Positions 1-8,623 of a DNA stretch of 35,150 bases are shown here, piece after piece; within the stretch, counting starts at the first letter, position 1; the number at the start of each line of letters is the position of its first letter. A program made the position numbers and the translations under genes. The stretch comes from Bradyrhizobium jicamae (GTDB lineage Bacteria; Pseudomonadota; Alphaproteobacteria; Rhizobiales; Xanthobacteraceae). The notes under the pieces were generated by a model that saw only the letters and a list, made by a program, of their open reading frames with translations, was not told the origin of the DNA and searched no databases. The DNA lies in NCBI RefSeq assembly GCF_001440395.1, contig NZ_LLXZ01000081.1, forward strand, positions 23,088 through 58,237. The letters run 5' to 3'.

Positions 1-11
1 GCCGTCAACGC

Positions 12-1469
12 TCATTGAGCCGAAATGCCCACCGTTGTTTGCGACTTCGTGACCGGCGGCGGATTCCATTTGCCGGTCAGCGCTTCCGACTTCGGCGCGT
101 AAAGGCGCATCGTCAGATTGAATGCCCCTTTCGGCGCGGGAAGCCAGTTGGCTTCGAGCTCCTTGCCGGGGCTCGCGTTCTGGAAATAGAGGTCGAGCGA
201 ACCGTCGGCATTGTATTTGAACGGCATCCAGCTACTCACCGCAAAGCGGTTCAGCACATTGCCGACCTGGAAGCCTTCCTGATCATAGAGCGTGATCGAC
301 CAGAACGCGTTGACCGGCGGTGCCGAGCCCTTGTCGAAGGTGATGGTGTACTTGTTCGCGCCATCCAGCGGCTTGCCGGATTCGTCGCCGAGGTTGAGCG
401 GATAGATGGCGTCCTCGGGCAGGTTCGCGCCAAGCCCGACCTGCGAGACGATCGCCCGCTTCAAGTAGTAGTTGCCGTAGACGCCCATCGTGTCGGTGTT
501 CATCGACCAGCCATTGGCGACGCGGGCCAGCGTCGGCACTTTCCAGGCCATCAGCTTTTGTCCGTCCTGCGGCGCGGTCTCGATCGCTCGCTGCAACACC
601 GGGTCGAGCCTGCCGATGTCAAAGCTCTTGCCGGGCTCGATACCGATTTTCTTCATCTGCGCGATGATCGGCTCGTCGGTGATGTGAGGCGGGTGAACCT
701 TGAGCAACTCGGCGGCATTGGCGAAATACACGCCTGCCGACATGCTATCGACCTGGACCTTTGGCGGCGTCTTCATGTCGACGCTTGGGTCCGGCTTGAA
801 CTCGACCTGCCTGGGTGCCTTGCCATACTCGGAAAGCAGGGCGACCTTGTAGCCGGCCTGAATTTTGCGGACCGCATCGTAGTCCGGCGGGCCGTCGGTC
901 TTGGTGCGGCCGATAACCCAGACGTAAGACGTTGGCGCTTCGATCCGTTGGGTCTCTTTCGGAAGCCTGAACTCCTCGGCAAACCTCTCGCGCAGATCAG
1001 GCCGCCAACCGGGCGGCGTAATCAGATACGTCCCGGCCTTGGTGCCCGTCGTTCGCCAACCCGGCGAAGCAAACACGTCGGTCCACATGTCGAGCATCGG
1101 CAGCAGGTAGTAGCGCCCGTCTGTATCAGGTACGGAGACCACGACGGGCTCTTTCGACATGTCCAGCCATGCACTGGAGTACAATGTGTCGAAGTTCGAT
1201 CGAACGACACCCTTGAAGTCCGCCGGCGGATATTCGGGCACGTTACTGAACATGTTCATCGGCCCCTTCGCCATTTCCTTGCCTGGCGCGACATTGGTAA
1301 ATTGCTTTCGTGTGATGTCCATCGACAGCAGCGGATAGAAATAGACATAGGCGTCAACGGCGATCGCGTGCGCTTCCTGTTCGGTGATGGACGCCTGCGC
1401 CAGCGCCGCGGGCGCCGCCGCTGCGCCAATGCAGAGCGACAATGTCAGGGGCAGAATTCGCTTCAGCAT
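12..1469 (-). CDS. Secreted DUF1254/DUF1214 domain protein
   Basis: Predicted exported protein of 485 residues with the two-part DUF1254 (N-terminal) plus DUF1214 (C-terminal) architecture. The biochemical role of this family is not established. Residues 1-24 form a signal peptide (short basic start, long hydrophobic Leu/Ala core, cleavage around ALA-QA), so the product should reach the periplasm. The frame is open a further 78 codons upstream, but I place the start at the ATG at 1469 because a GGAGGAGG ribosome site lies just before it and the signal peptide begins there. Segments such as FDTLYSSAWLDMSKEP, GRYYLLPMLDMWTDVF and NAFWSITLYDQEGFQV are typical of the family. It is a single gene. 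A TTGAC-CTAT-GTCAA dyad about 250 bases upstream may be a Crp/FNR-type site. The family call is confident; function is unknown. Confidence 0.88.
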   Translation of the reverse strand: MLKRILPLTLSLCIGAAAAPAALAQASITEQEAHAIAVDAYVYFYPLLSMDITRKQFTNVAPGKEMAKGPMNMFSNVPEYPPADFKGVVRSNFDTLYSSAWLDMSKEPVVVSVPDTDGRYYLLPMLDMWTDVFASPGWRTTGTKAGTYLITPPGWRPDLRERFAEEFRLPKETQRIEAPTSYVWVIGRTKTDGPPDYDAVRKIQAGYKVALLSEYGKAPRQVEFKPDPSVDMKTPPKVQVDSMSAGVYFANAAELLKVHPPHITDEPIIAQMKKIGIEPGKSFDIGRLDPVLQRAIETAPQDGQKLMAWKVPTLARVANGWSMNTDTMGVYGNYYLKRAIVSQVGLGANLPEDAIYPLNLGDESGKPLDGANKYTITFDKGSAPPVNAFWSITLYDQEGFQVGNVLNRFAVSSWMPFKYNADGSLDLYFQNASPGKELEANWLPAPKGAFNLTMRLYAPKSEALTGKWNPPPVTKSQTTVGISAQ

Positions 1470-2004
1470 CTCGCCTCCTCCTGTTCTGATGTGTTCAGTG
1501 TTACGGAGCCGCCGTCTGCGTCTGTTCTCAGTTTTCTTTGAGCTTGCGGGAAATTCCGCTTCCATAATGTTCGAAGAATAAAAACAGATGCATTCTCGCG
1601 GCTCTTGAAGTCGCGCATTGTCGCCAAGAACGCGCATCATCGCTGCAAAAAAGCTTCGGGCTCCGTCGGCCTTGCATACAAGCCTGCGTTGTAGAATCCG
1701 CATCGTGCGGGGTATTGGTATTGACCTATGTCAAGGCGTCGTTTCACGCGCAGTTTCTGCGCTTTTCTGACGATAGTGTGCGGGTTCCTGCGGAGGGCGC
1801 CGGCAACGCAGCAATCGGGGACTTCCAAAAGTTCAAGATGCACGAAAAACGCGCGCGTATTGAAGCCGTGCTGCAAGATTCCGATAATCAATTTAAGCGA
1901 GCCTGCGCGAGGCGACACTATGATGGGTGGGGCCAATGATCCCCGGGGCAGAACGAACCGGGGACACCCCGGCCGCGCAATTGGTTCGAATTTGGATTTT
2001 AGTG
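1470..2004. other. Intergenic region with one candidate regulatory dyad
   Basis: About 535 bases between the start of the DUF1254 gene and the start chosen for the next small gene. Open frames exist on both strands, but none has a convincing start or a recognisable protein. The only structured element I see is the TTGAC-N4-GTCAA dyad, listed separately. Confidence 0.5.
1721..1734. promoter_or_regulatory. Candidate Crp/FNR-family (FixK-like) box
   Basis: TTGACCTATGTCAA is a perfect inverted repeat, TTGAC-N4-GTCAA. It differs from the classic FNR/FixK half-site TTGAT only at the last base. Read towards the DUF1254 gene, a weak -10-like TTCTAC lies about 34 bases from its centre, close to the spacing of a class II activator site, with a leader of about 220 bases. 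No proof of function. Confidence 0.35.
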
Positions 2005-2301
2005 ATGCAACAAAAAGTAATTGAATTTCCCGGCACGGCTGAAGTCATGCCGGGACCGTCGACGGTGGCCCCGCCATCGATCGAGCCGATCTGGACGGTC
2101 GTCGATTCATTGTCGCGCACGCTGGATTGCATCAAGACCATGTGCGCGGATACGCCGACCGGGCCGGTCCGCGACAAGCTCGAGATCGAACGGGCCAACC
2201 TCGTCATCGGCCTCTTTGTTGCCCGGGTCGCGGCGATGCGGATGTCTTTGGGAGAGCCCGCCGCGGAACGGGCGGCCGATCGGATTGCCAGCCGCGGCTG
2301 A
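2005..2301 (+). CDS. Small hypothetical protein, 98 aa
   Basis: A small open frame with protein-like composition: an N-terminal stretch rich in Pro, Val and Ile, then an amphipathic helical region (VVDSLSRTLDCIKTMCA, then VRDKLEIERANLVIGLF) carrying a regular heptad-like pattern. I do not recognise a family. The ATG at 2005 begins MQQKVIEFPG. In-frame upstream starts are GTG at 1927, ATG at 1936 and GTG at 2002, and none has a strong ribosome site, so the start is uncertain. The reverse strand is also open here, but its translation is low-complexity Ser/Arg-rich and looks like a shadow. Probably a genus-level conserved cytosolic protein. Confidence 0.55.
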   Translation: MQQKVIEFPGTAEVMPGPSTVAPPSIEPIWTVVDSLSRTLDCIKTMCADTPTGPVRDKLEIERANLVIGLFVARVAAMRMSLGEPAAERAADRIASRG

Positions 2302-2304
2302 TGG

Positions 2305-2838
2305 TTATCGCGGGCCGCTTCTCCATAGCCTCACCAGCGGGCCGTCCTCGCCGCGCACCGGATCGGTCTTCGGCAGCTTTACTTCCGGAATCGTCTTCAA
2401 CGCCTTGGCGTGGTTCTCCGGCGTCGGCCGCGTGATCTGCATCTTCGGCCCCGGCGGATAGGCGCCGACCACGCAGAAGTCGGGGCTCGCGAACACGCAT
2501 TGATGTCCGGTGCCGGCGGGCAGGATGGCGACGTCGCCGGGCGTGATCTCGAGCTCTTTGCCGCTGTTGCCGCCGAAGCGGACGCGCGCGCGGCCACGGG
2601 CAACGCCGAGCACCTCATGCACCGTGGCATGGTAATGCACATAGTCATAGACGCCGTTGCGCCACATCGCGCCCCAGCCATTGGCGCCGAACAACCCTTC
2701 GATGGTCTTTTCCGGATGATCGTTCGCGACATCGACCGCGCCCTTGTAGACCAGGAACGGCAGGGGACTGTTGGGCACGAGGCCGTCATCGTCGAAGACG
2801 AAGGTGAGCGGCTCGATATCGGCGCTGACGACGGACAT
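2305..2838 (-). CDS. Cupin-domain protein, YjlB-like
   Basis: A 177-residue single-domain cupin. Both signature motifs are intact: motif 1 as HYHATVHEVLGVARG (HxH-x4-E-x6-G) and motif 2 as GDVAILPAGTGH (G-x5-PxG-x2-H). The metal-binding three His/one Glu set is therefore present and a metal-dependent enzyme or sugar/small-molecule binding protein is likely. The overall layout, with a Pro-rich tail YPPGPKMQ and a C-terminal KTDPVRGEDGPL segment, resembles the YjlB group, whose substrate is unknown. I chose the ATG at 2838 (MSVVSADIEPL). The open frame extends 38 codons further, but that part translates an intergenic palindromic repeat. It probably stands alone, with that repeat between it and the thioesterase gene. 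Confidence 0.82.
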   Translation of the reverse strand: MSVVSADIEPLTFVFDDDGLVPNSPLPFLVYKGAVDVANDHPEKTIEGLFGANGWGAMWRNGVYDYVHYHATVHEVLGVARGRARVRFGGNSGKELEITPGDVAILPAGTGHQCVFASPDFCVVGAYPPGPKMQITRPTPENHAKALKTIPEVKLPKTDPVRGEDGPLVRLWRSGPR

Positions 2839-2870
2839 GGCTTGCTCCGATGTGTAGGGTGGGCAACGAC

Positions 2871-2958
2871 CGTAGGGTGGGCAAAGGAGCGTAGCGACGT
2901 GCCCACCATTGTCTACGAGGGCAAAATGGTGGGCACGCTTCGCTTTGCCCACCCTACG
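2871..2958. repeat. Palindromic intergenic repeat element
   Basis: A nested inverted repeat. The outer arms CGTAGGGTGGGCAAAG (2871-2886) and CTTTGCCCACCCTACG (2943-2958) pair perfectly over 16 bases. The inner arms GTGCCCACCATT (2899-2910) and AATGGTGGGCAC (2925-2936) pair over 12. A further direct copy of GTAGGGTGGGCAA sits at 2854-2866. Sequences of this type are dispersed in Bradyrhizobium genomes (from memory). It could act as a transcript-end hairpin between two minus-strand genes. Confidence 0.8.
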
Positions 2959-2977
2959 TCAAACCAAACTCAGCCCC

Positions 2978-3478
2978 TCACGTTCCCTTGGGAATCTCGA
3001 AAACCAGGCAGGTCGTCGTCGCATGCGCGAGCAGCCGGCCATTCGCGTCGGTAATCCGCGCTTCCGCCGTCGCGGCGCGGCGGCCGACATTGAGCGTCTT
3101 GCCCTCGGTGCGGACCGGGCCGGTATCCTTGCTCATGCCCTTGATGAAGGAAATCTTGAATTCCAGCGTGGTGTATCCGGTACCGGCGGGAAGCGCGGTT
3201 TGCACCGCAAGCCCCATCGCGGAATCCAGCAGGATCGCGGCATAGCCGCCATGCACCGACCCGATCGGATTATAGTGCCGGAAGCCGGGCACGCTGTGGA
3301 AGATGACGTGTCCCTTCTCGGCGGTGGAATCGAACGGCTCCACGTTCTGCATGATCGGCGGCGAGGGCAGCTTGCCCTCGAACATGGCGCGGACGAAGTC
3401 GAGGCCCGACATCGATGCCATCACATGCGTCGGCGTCACGCCGTATTCGACGTTGGAGGCGGAGGGTTTGTCGTGCAT
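2978..3478 (-). CDS. PaaI-family hotdog-fold thioesterase
   Basis: A 166-residue protein with the hotdog thioesterase core. The segment GSVHGGYAAILLDSAMGLAV carries the HGG-x8-D motif of the PaaI/YdiI type, in which the Asp acts in hydrolysis of an acyl-CoA or aryl-CoA thioester. It is followed by the expected strands (YTTLEFKISFIKGM, RTEGKTLNVGRRAATAEARI, HATTTCLVF). Full length for the family, cytosolic, no signal peptide. The actual acyl-CoA is not evident from the neighbours. The start is the ATG at 3478, and the ribosome site is weak (GGAA). It is separated from the cupin gene by a palindromic repeat and from carA by another repeat, so it is probably transcribed alone. Confidence 0.85.
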   Translation of the reverse strand: MHDKPSASNVEYGVTPTHVMASMSGLDFVRAMFEGKLPSPPIMQNVEPFDSTAEKGHVIFHSVPGFRHYNPIGSVHGGYAAILLDSAMGLAVQTALPAGTGYTTLEFKISFIKGMSKDTGPVRTEGKTLNVGRRAATAEARITDANGRLLAHATTTCLVFEIPKGT

Positions 3479-3553
3479 GACAGAGTTTCCGGCAGCGTTT
3501 TATGATGATGGACATCATATAGCGGCTTGCGTCCACTGCCAATTCGTTTCGCC

Positions 3554-3697
3554 GTCATTGCAAGCCAACGGGTCGCGCGAATACGCGTCCGATGACAGGC
3601 TCCGCGAAGCAATCCATTTCGCCGCTTGCGGAGGTATGGATTGCTTCGTCGCTTCGCTCCCTTGCGAAAACGCTTCGCGTTTGTCGCAGGCAATGAC
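3554..3697. repeat. Dispersed repeat, copy 1 of 2 in the window
   Basis: The element is bounded by GTCATTG (3554-3560) and CAATGAC (3691-3697), with an internal inverted pair GAAGCAATCCAT (3606-3617) and ATGGATTGCTTC (3636-3647). The same ends, the same internal pair and an identical 27-base stretch (3591-3617) recur at 32368-32481. It lies between the thioesterase gene and carA and codes for nothing obvious. Confidence 0.85.
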
Positions 3698-3708
3698 GGA
3701 AGAGCCCT

Positions 3709-4899
3709 CTACGCCCGCTTCTTTTCCCGCATCAGATCCGCGAACCGCTTGAACAGATAGTGCGAGTCGCGCGGGCCCGGGGAGGCTTCGGGGTGGTACT
3801 GCACCGAGAATACCGGCTTGTCCTTGAGCTCGATGCCGCAATTGGAGCCGTCGAACAGCGAGATGTGGGTCTGCGTCGCGCCCTCGGGCAGGGTGTCCTG
3901 GTCCACGGCAAAGCCGTGGTTCATGGAGGTGATCTCGACCTTGCCGGTGGTCTCGTCCTTCACCGGATGGTTGGCGCCGTGGTGACCCTGATGCATCTTC
4001 TTGGTCTTGGCGCCGACGGCGAGCCCCAGCATCTGGTGGCCGAGACAGATGCCAAAGGTCGGCGTGCCCGACGCGATCACCTCGCGGATCACGGGCACCG
4101 CGTATTTGCCCGTGGCTGCCGGATCGCCCGGGCCGTTCGAGAGGAACACGCCGTCGGGCTTCATCGCCAGAATGTCTTCGGCCGATGTCGTTGCCGGCAC
4201 CACCGTGACCTTGCAGCCTTCACCGGCGAGCAGCCGCAGAATGTTGCGCTTGATGCCGTAGTCGATCGCGACCACGTTGAACTCCGGCTCGCTCTGGCGG
4301 CCAAAACCCTGCTGCCAGGCCCACGGCGTCTCGTCCCAGGTGAAGCGCTGGCCGGAGGTGACCATCGGCACCAGGTCCATGCCTTCGAGGCCGGGCCATT
4401 CGCGCGCCTCTTCCTTCAGCCCATGCAGGTCGAACGTGCCGCTCTTCGAATGGGCGATCACGGCGTTCGGCATGCCCTTGCTGCGGATCAGCGCGGTCAG
4501 CGCGCGGGTATCGATGCCGGAGAGGCCGATAATGCCGCGGGCGCGCAGCCACTGGTCGAGATGTTTGGTGGCGCGGTAGTTCGAGGGATCGGTGATGGCC
4601 GAGCGCAGGATCACGCCGCGCGCGCCGGGCGTTGCCGCCATGTTCACCGTCTCGATATCCTCGTCGTTGGTGCCGACATTGCCGATATGCGGGAAGGTGA
4701 AGGTGATGAGCTGGCCGGCATAGGAGGGATCGGTGAGGATCTCCTCATAGCCGGTCATCGCGGTGTTGAAGCAGACCTCGCCGACAGCGTGGCCTTCCGC
4801 GCCGAGGCCAAAACCCTCCAGCACGGTACCGTCGGCAAGCACGAGCAGCGCGGTCGGTTTCTGGTCCGGCCAGGCTGAGGAATTATCGGATGTTGTCAT
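3709..4899 (-). CDS. carA: Carbamoyl-phosphate synthase small subunit
   Basis: The glutamine amidotransferase subunit of carbamoyl-phosphate synthetase. It hydrolyses glutamine and channels ammonia to CarB for arginine and pyrimidine synthesis in the cytosol. At 396 residues it is normal length. The N-terminal small-subunit domain spans about residues 15-155 ([27 protein letters not shown]). The class I amidotransferase domain spans about 207-390, with the nucleophile Cys285 in [13 protein letters not shown] and the His369/Glu371 pair in [11 protein letters not shown]. The start is the ATG at 4899. It is divergent from the GatB/YqeY gene, an arrangement I recall from other Rhizobiales. carB is not in the window. 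No arginine-type operator or leader was recognised. Confidence 0.98.
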   Translation of the reverse strand: MTTSDNSSAWPDQKPTALLVLADGTVLEGFGLGAEGHAVGEVCFNTAMTGYEEILTDPSYAGQLITFTFPHIGNVGTNDEDIETVNMAATPGARGVILRSAITDPSNYRATKHLDQWLRARGIIGLSGIDTRALTALIRSKGMPNAVIAHSKSGTFDLHGLKEEAREWPGLEGMDLVPMVTSGQRFTWDETPWAWQQGFGRQSEPEFNVVAIDYGIKRNILRLLAGEGCKVTVVPATTSAEDILAMKPDGVFLSNGPGDPAATGKYAVPVIREVIASGTPTFGICLGHQMLGLAVGAKTKKMHQGHHGANHPVKDETTGKVEITSMNHGFAVDQDTLPEGATQTHISLFDGSNCGIELKDKPVFSVQYHPEASPGPRDSHYLFKRFADLMREKKRA

Positions 4900-5207
4900 G
4901 AGCGCACTTCATAGTCGCAAGCGCCCCCGCGCGTCAAAGCCGGAAGGCCAGAAAACGGCGGGATTCACATGCGTTTGCTGCATATTTGATCGCCGGTTCC
5001 GCCGGCCCTCGGTCTTTTGGGCCTAATCCGCCTGAAACGGGACCGCTCGGCTTAACCAATTCGAGCCGATCCCGCTCGTTCCTGCCCCGCCGACCGGCCC
5101 GCAGGCCACCCCCGCAGTGGCGCGGTTCGCCCAGCCCCTATATAGACGCGGAATCATCAGATAGACCCAAGGGCCCTTCCAGCGGCGCTCTATTCAGTGA
5201 GGCAACC
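4900..5207. other. Divergent promoter region carA / yqeY-like
   Basis: 308 bases separate the two divergent starts. It must hold the promoters of both genes, but I cannot point to convincing -35/-10 pairs or an operator. An upstream in-frame extension of the plus-strand gene covers part of it and is Pro/Arg/Ser-rich, which looks non-coding. Confidence 0.5.
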
Positions 5208-5663
5208 ATGCTGCGCGACGACATCAACAACGCGGTCAAGGAGGCCATGAAGGCGAAGGAAGAGCGCAAGCTCTCCACGCTGCGCATGGTCAATTCGGCG
5301 ATCAAGAACGCCGATATCGACGCGCGCGGGCAGGGCAAGCCGCCGCTCTCCGATGCCGACCTGCTCGGCCTGTTGCAGAAGATGATCAAGCAGCGCCAGG
5401 AATCGGTCGAGCTTTACGACAAGGGCGGCCGCGCCGAGCTCGCCGCGCAGGAGCGCGAGGAGATCGCCATTATTTCTGCCTATCTGCCGAAGCAGATGTC
5501 GGACGACGAGGTGAAGGCCGCGATCTCGGCCGCGATCGCCGAGACCGGCGCCGCCGGCATAAAGGACATGGGCAAGGTGATCGGCGTGCTTCGCGCGAAG
5601 TTCGCGGGTCAAATGGATTTCGGCAAGGCCAGCGGCATGGTGAAGGCGGCGCTGGCCGGATAG
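5208..5663 (+). CDS. GatB/YqeY domain protein
   Basis: A 151-residue protein of the YqeY family, related to the C-terminal tRNA-binding helical domain of the GatB subunit of Asp-tRNA(Asn)/Glu-tRNA(Gln) amidotransferase. The stand-alone protein is thought to bind tRNA or act in tRNA-dependent amidation, but its role is not settled. The sequence shows the family signature: MLRDDINNAVKEAMKAKE, LSTLRMVNSAIKNADID, MIKQRQESVELYDKGGR, EIAIISAYLPKQMSDDE and the terminal MGKVIGVLRAKFAG segment. The frame is open 74 codons upstream, but the ATG at 5208 fits the family start. In related genomes, as I recall, this gene is followed by dnaG. Here dnaG is 28 kb away. Confidence 0.95.
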   Translation: MLRDDINNAVKEAMKAKEERKLSTLRMVNSAIKNADIDARGQGKPPLSDADLLGLLQKMIKQRQESVELYDKGGRAELAAQEREEIAIISAYLPKQMSDDEVKAAISAAIAETGAAGIKDMGKVIGVLRAKFAGQMDFGKASGMVKAALAG

Positions 5664-5780
5664 TTTCGGCCAGGGCATGTACTCAAAATTGGCCGGATGG
5701 GAGTCCGCTTCCGGGGCGTCACAGCCTACAAAGTGCAAGGCTGCTTAGGCGTGTTTCCAACTATCTTGAGGCTGGACGAG

Positions 5781-6281
5781 TCACCTGCGGAATAGTCCGC
5801 CCACCACACCCCCCACACTCCCCACAACGCCGTGCACCGCGCCGCCGATCGCACCAATTGGACCTCCGATACCGCGCGAATGGCGAGTACGGCTCCCAGC
5901 CCGACGACGGTCTTGATGGCCAGATTTGCTAGCCTCTGCCGCGGCGTCCGCTAGTACCCTGTGCTGGGCGGCGTTGAGGAAGCCAGTCGTAGGGTAGCCC
6001 TGCTCCTCCTGCCAGCGCGCGATGACGGCGCGAGTCGATTCGTCGAACTTCCCATTGACCTTGGTCTTGAACCCGAGCTTGGTTAGCCCACGTTGCACTC
6101 CACGACGCTTTGCCTTGGTGAGGCCGATCTGTTCCTCGGTCTCCTGAGTCGCTTCGTCGGTAGCGATTGCCGTTTCGGCGGGTGCCAACGTTTCGCGAGG
6201 CGTGCTGCTCAGACCCGCCTTAGCAAAGTGCGCGCTGTCGACGATCGCTAGGATACACAATGCTAGGATCAAGGCGCGCAT
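5781..6281 (-). CDS. Secreted peptidoglycan-binding-like protein
   Basis: A 166-residue exported protein. It has a signal peptide of about 22 residues (MRALILALCILAIVDSAHFA), then a Thr/Glu-rich linker, then a peptidoglycan-binding-like helical domain at about residues 55-115, recognisable from RGVQRGLTKLGFKTKVNGKF and the following STRAVIARWQEEQGYPTTG. The tail is basic, then Gly/Val-rich (IGGAVHGVVGSVGGVVGGLF) and could associate with the membrane. The start at ATG 6281 has an AAGGAAAGG ribosome site, and the TTG seven codons upstream lies on that site. No catalytic domain is present, so it probably binds cell wall or acts in the envelope. Base composition is somewhat less GC-rich than at carA. 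Confidence 0.75.
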   Translation of the reverse strand: MRALILALCILAIVDSAHFAKAGLSSTPRETLAPAETAIATDEATQETEEQIGLTKAKRRGVQRGLTKLGFKTKVNGKFDESTRAVIARWQEEQGYPTTGFLNAAQHRVLADAAAEASKSGHQDRRRAGSRTRHSRGIGGPIGAIGGAVHGVVGSVGGVVGGLFRR

Positions 6282-6888
6282 GGCCTTTCCTTGCCCCCTC
6301 AAGTCTGCCGATGGTTCGGTCTAGAAAGTAAAGATACACCGCGCCGTCCTGAACTATCAACGTCCGACGGCGCCACTCCGCTTCGTTGCGGGGGTAACTG
6401 TTGCCCGCGGCACACGGTTCCCTGGCCTCGCGCCGATTGTTACGCGTCATTGCACGCGGGGCATGGGATCGGCGCACCGCCCTTGACCCCTGGAGACGTC
6501 GAGAGCCAGCGCCGGCGAAGTGAGCTTCTGGCCGCTTAGCTGACCAAGACGATGCCGTCCCGAGAGCCGGCTTTTGACCCGTTGCGGACGTCGCTCGGAA
6601 CGTATTGGCATAAACAGACATGACCCCGGGGGATGGTGTGCCGGCTTACGGCGCGTGCTAGTCAAATCAAGGCCGTTAAGGTAGCCGCTGGCTTGTGTAA
6701 CTCAGCAATCGCTCAGATCGCATCCGTCAAGGTGCGGGGGAAACTGGCGTGGCTTGTCGGTTCACCGACGTCCGCTCCGAGGGGTAGAGCCGACCTAGCC
6801 ACCATCGGCCGGGAACGTCCGCAAATGACCCGGAACGGACATCGATTACGCATCCCCGCAGTGGCATTCGACGCAACAAGCATCATGA
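6282..6888. other. Intergenic region with degenerate repeat remnants
   Basis: About 600 bases without a convincing gene. Short related stretches occur in opposite orientation: CTTTTGACCCGTTGCGGACG near 6571 and a segment with AATGACCCGGAACGGACAT near 6825. These resemble decayed copies of a dispersed repeat whose consensus reads roughly TGACCC-(N)GCGGAC. Frames that cross it give Arg/Ser-rich translations with no recognisable domain. Confidence 0.4.
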
Positions 6889-8460
6889 TCACTTGGGAAG
6901 GCCCGCTTTGCGGAGACCCTTGGCGAACGTGGCTAGGTCCACTGCTCGCCGAAATGGTGCTAAGTCTCCCAAATTGGAGGCGCGCAAGCCGGGGTCACAT
7001 TGGAGTGCCCGTGCGATGCCACTCTGTGCTTGCTCAAGCCGTCCGGCGAGCGCATTACTGGCTGCGGACATGCATACTGCTGCCACGAAATTCGGGTTCT
7101 CACGCATTGACTTTTCGGCCCATGACGACGCCGGGCCATAACGGCCCGCGAGAAAATGAGCATACGCCGCCGCGCCTTGCATGCCGGACACATACGGATC
7201 GAGCGGGCTCAGGCGCATAGCGTGCGCAACGTGCTCAAGTGCGAGGTCCGGCTCACCTCTCCAGACCCTCAACCAGGCGCTGAGCATCCAGCCTACGGCA
7301 AAACTGGGATTGACCGTTAGGCCGCTATCCATGAAAGCCGCGGCGTCGTCGAACTCACGGGCTATAATGGCGAGTGCATATCCACCCATACACAGTGCTA
7401 CTGGGTCATCCGGCCCCAGATGTACCGCTTTTCGAGCCAGCCGGGTACCTTCCGCGCTTTCCTGTACGCGCTCGTTCATCCAGCCATACGACCGGCGCAC
7501 CGCGTAGCACCACGCGGCCATTCCATAGGCAGAGGTCAGGCTGCGGTCGAGTTCAATTGCCTTGCAGAAAAGCCGGAGCGCCTCGCTGTTCGTGTCGTTT
7601 GTCCACCGACGAAAGCTCGCCAGCCCACGCAGATAACAGTTGTAAGCATCCAGATTTTCGATTGGTTTGCGCCTGGCCCGCTTGATCTCCTCATGCTCGA
7701 GCTTCGGGGCGATTGCGCCAACGACGCTGGCCGTCACATGGTCCTGCAGCTCGAATATGTCTTCGCTCGCACCATCAAAATGGTCCGCCCAGAGATGTGC
7801 TCCGGTTTCGGCATCGATAAGCTGACCCGCGATGCGAATACGGTTTCCAGCCTTACGCACGCTACCTTCCAGGACATAGCGAACGCCGAGCTCGCGGCCG
7901 ACCTGCTTCACGTCCACGGCCCGGCCTTTGTAAGTAAAGCTCGAGTTGCGTGCGACCACAAACAGCCAACGAAAGAGCGACAGCGCCATCGTTATGTCCT
8001 CCACGACGCCATCGGCAAAATACTCTTGCTCCAGATCGGAGCTCAGATTTGCGAAGGGGAGAATGGCGATTGAGGGCTTATCAGGTAGCGTAAGGGTGGG
8101 TTTCGTCGGTTCTACCGGGTTGTCGGCGACTCCCGCATCCGTGCGCCCCACCGCTTTCCGCACTTGTCCAACGAAACGAAAGCCCTTCCGTGGCAGTGTC
8201 CTGATAAGGCGCTGTTTCTCGCCGGAGTCGCCGATCACCCTCCGAGCGACATTCACGCGCGTCGTAAGCGCCGCATCGGACACGATGCGGCCGTTCCAAA
8301 TGGCATTGATGAGGTCGTCTTTACTAACCACGCGCTCCCTGTTGCGGATCAAGTATTCGAGCAGGTCGAAGACCTGTGGCGCAACGGAGACCATGTCTGT
8401 CCCGCGACGCAGCTCGCGCAGATCGGTGTCGATTGCGTACTCTTCGAAGAGATAGCGCAA
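6889..8460 (-). CDS. Winged-helix regulator with TolB-like and TPR domains
   Basis: A one-piece transcriptional regulator of 523 residues. Residues 1-100 are an OmpR/CadC-type winged helix (RYLFEEYAIDTDLRELRRG, then VFDLLEYLIRNRERVVSKDD and LIRTLPRKGFRFVG). Residues about 120-270 are the TolB-like N-terminal module usual in this group (PSIAILPFANLSSDLEQEYF, LEGSVRKAGNRIRIAGQLID). The rest is TPR repeats. No transmembrane segment is evident, so it is cytosolic; the signal it senses is unknown. I use the TTG at 8460, with AAGGA upstream, because RYLFE is the usual beginning of such proteins. A longer frame to 8697 would overlap the divergent DUF1127 gene. Divergence suggests it may control itself and that neighbour. 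Confidence 0.85.
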   Translation of the reverse strand: MRYLFEEYAIDTDLRELRRGTDMVSVAPQVFDLLEYLIRNRERVVSKDDLINAIWNGRIVSDAALTTRVNVARRVIGDSGEKQRLIRTLPRKGFRFVGQVRKAVGRTDAGVADNPVEPTKPTLTLPDKPSIAILPFANLSSDLEQEYFADGVVEDITMALSLFRWLFVVARNSSFTYKGRAVDVKQVGRELGVRYVLEGSVRKAGNRIRIAGQLIDAETGAHLWADHFDGASEDIFELQDHVTASVVGAIAPKLEHEEIKRARRKPIENLDAYNCYLRGLASFRRWTNDTNSEALRLFCKAIELDRSLTSAYGMAAWCYAVRRSYGWMNERVQESAEGTRLARKAVHLGPDDPVALCMGGYALAIIAREFDDAAAFMDSGLTVNPSFAVGWMLSAWLRVWRGEPDLALEHVAHAMRLSPLDPYVSGMQGAAAYAHFLAGRYGPASSWAEKSMRENPNFVAAVCMSAASNALAGRLEQAQSGIARALQCDPGLRASNLGDLAPFRRAVDLATFAKGLRKAGLPK

Positions 8461-8623
8461 GCTGCCAATTCCTTGGGTCGCCTCCCACCGTTGGCGGGGC
8501 GTTCTAGCGCCGCCTAGAGCGCAAAGAATAAGCCGCTGGTGAGGAAAATGTAAGCCGACTGTTAAGCGCGCCTTCCATGCCTTGGCATCTTGTCGGCGTA
8601 CAACGTCCGCAGGAGATGCCGCA

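Noticed and set aside
15..1541. A 508-codon plus-strand frame
   Set aside because: Antisense to the DUF1254 gene. Arg/Val-rich composition, no recognisable domain.
1893..2207. A minus-strand frame opposite the small hypothetical gene
   Set aside because: Ser/Thr/Ile-rich translation with no start signal; the plus frame has better codon use.
6633..7220. A 195-codon plus-strand frame between 6633 and 7220
   Set aside because: Overlaps the regulator gene on the other strand and intergenic repeat remnants; no domain.
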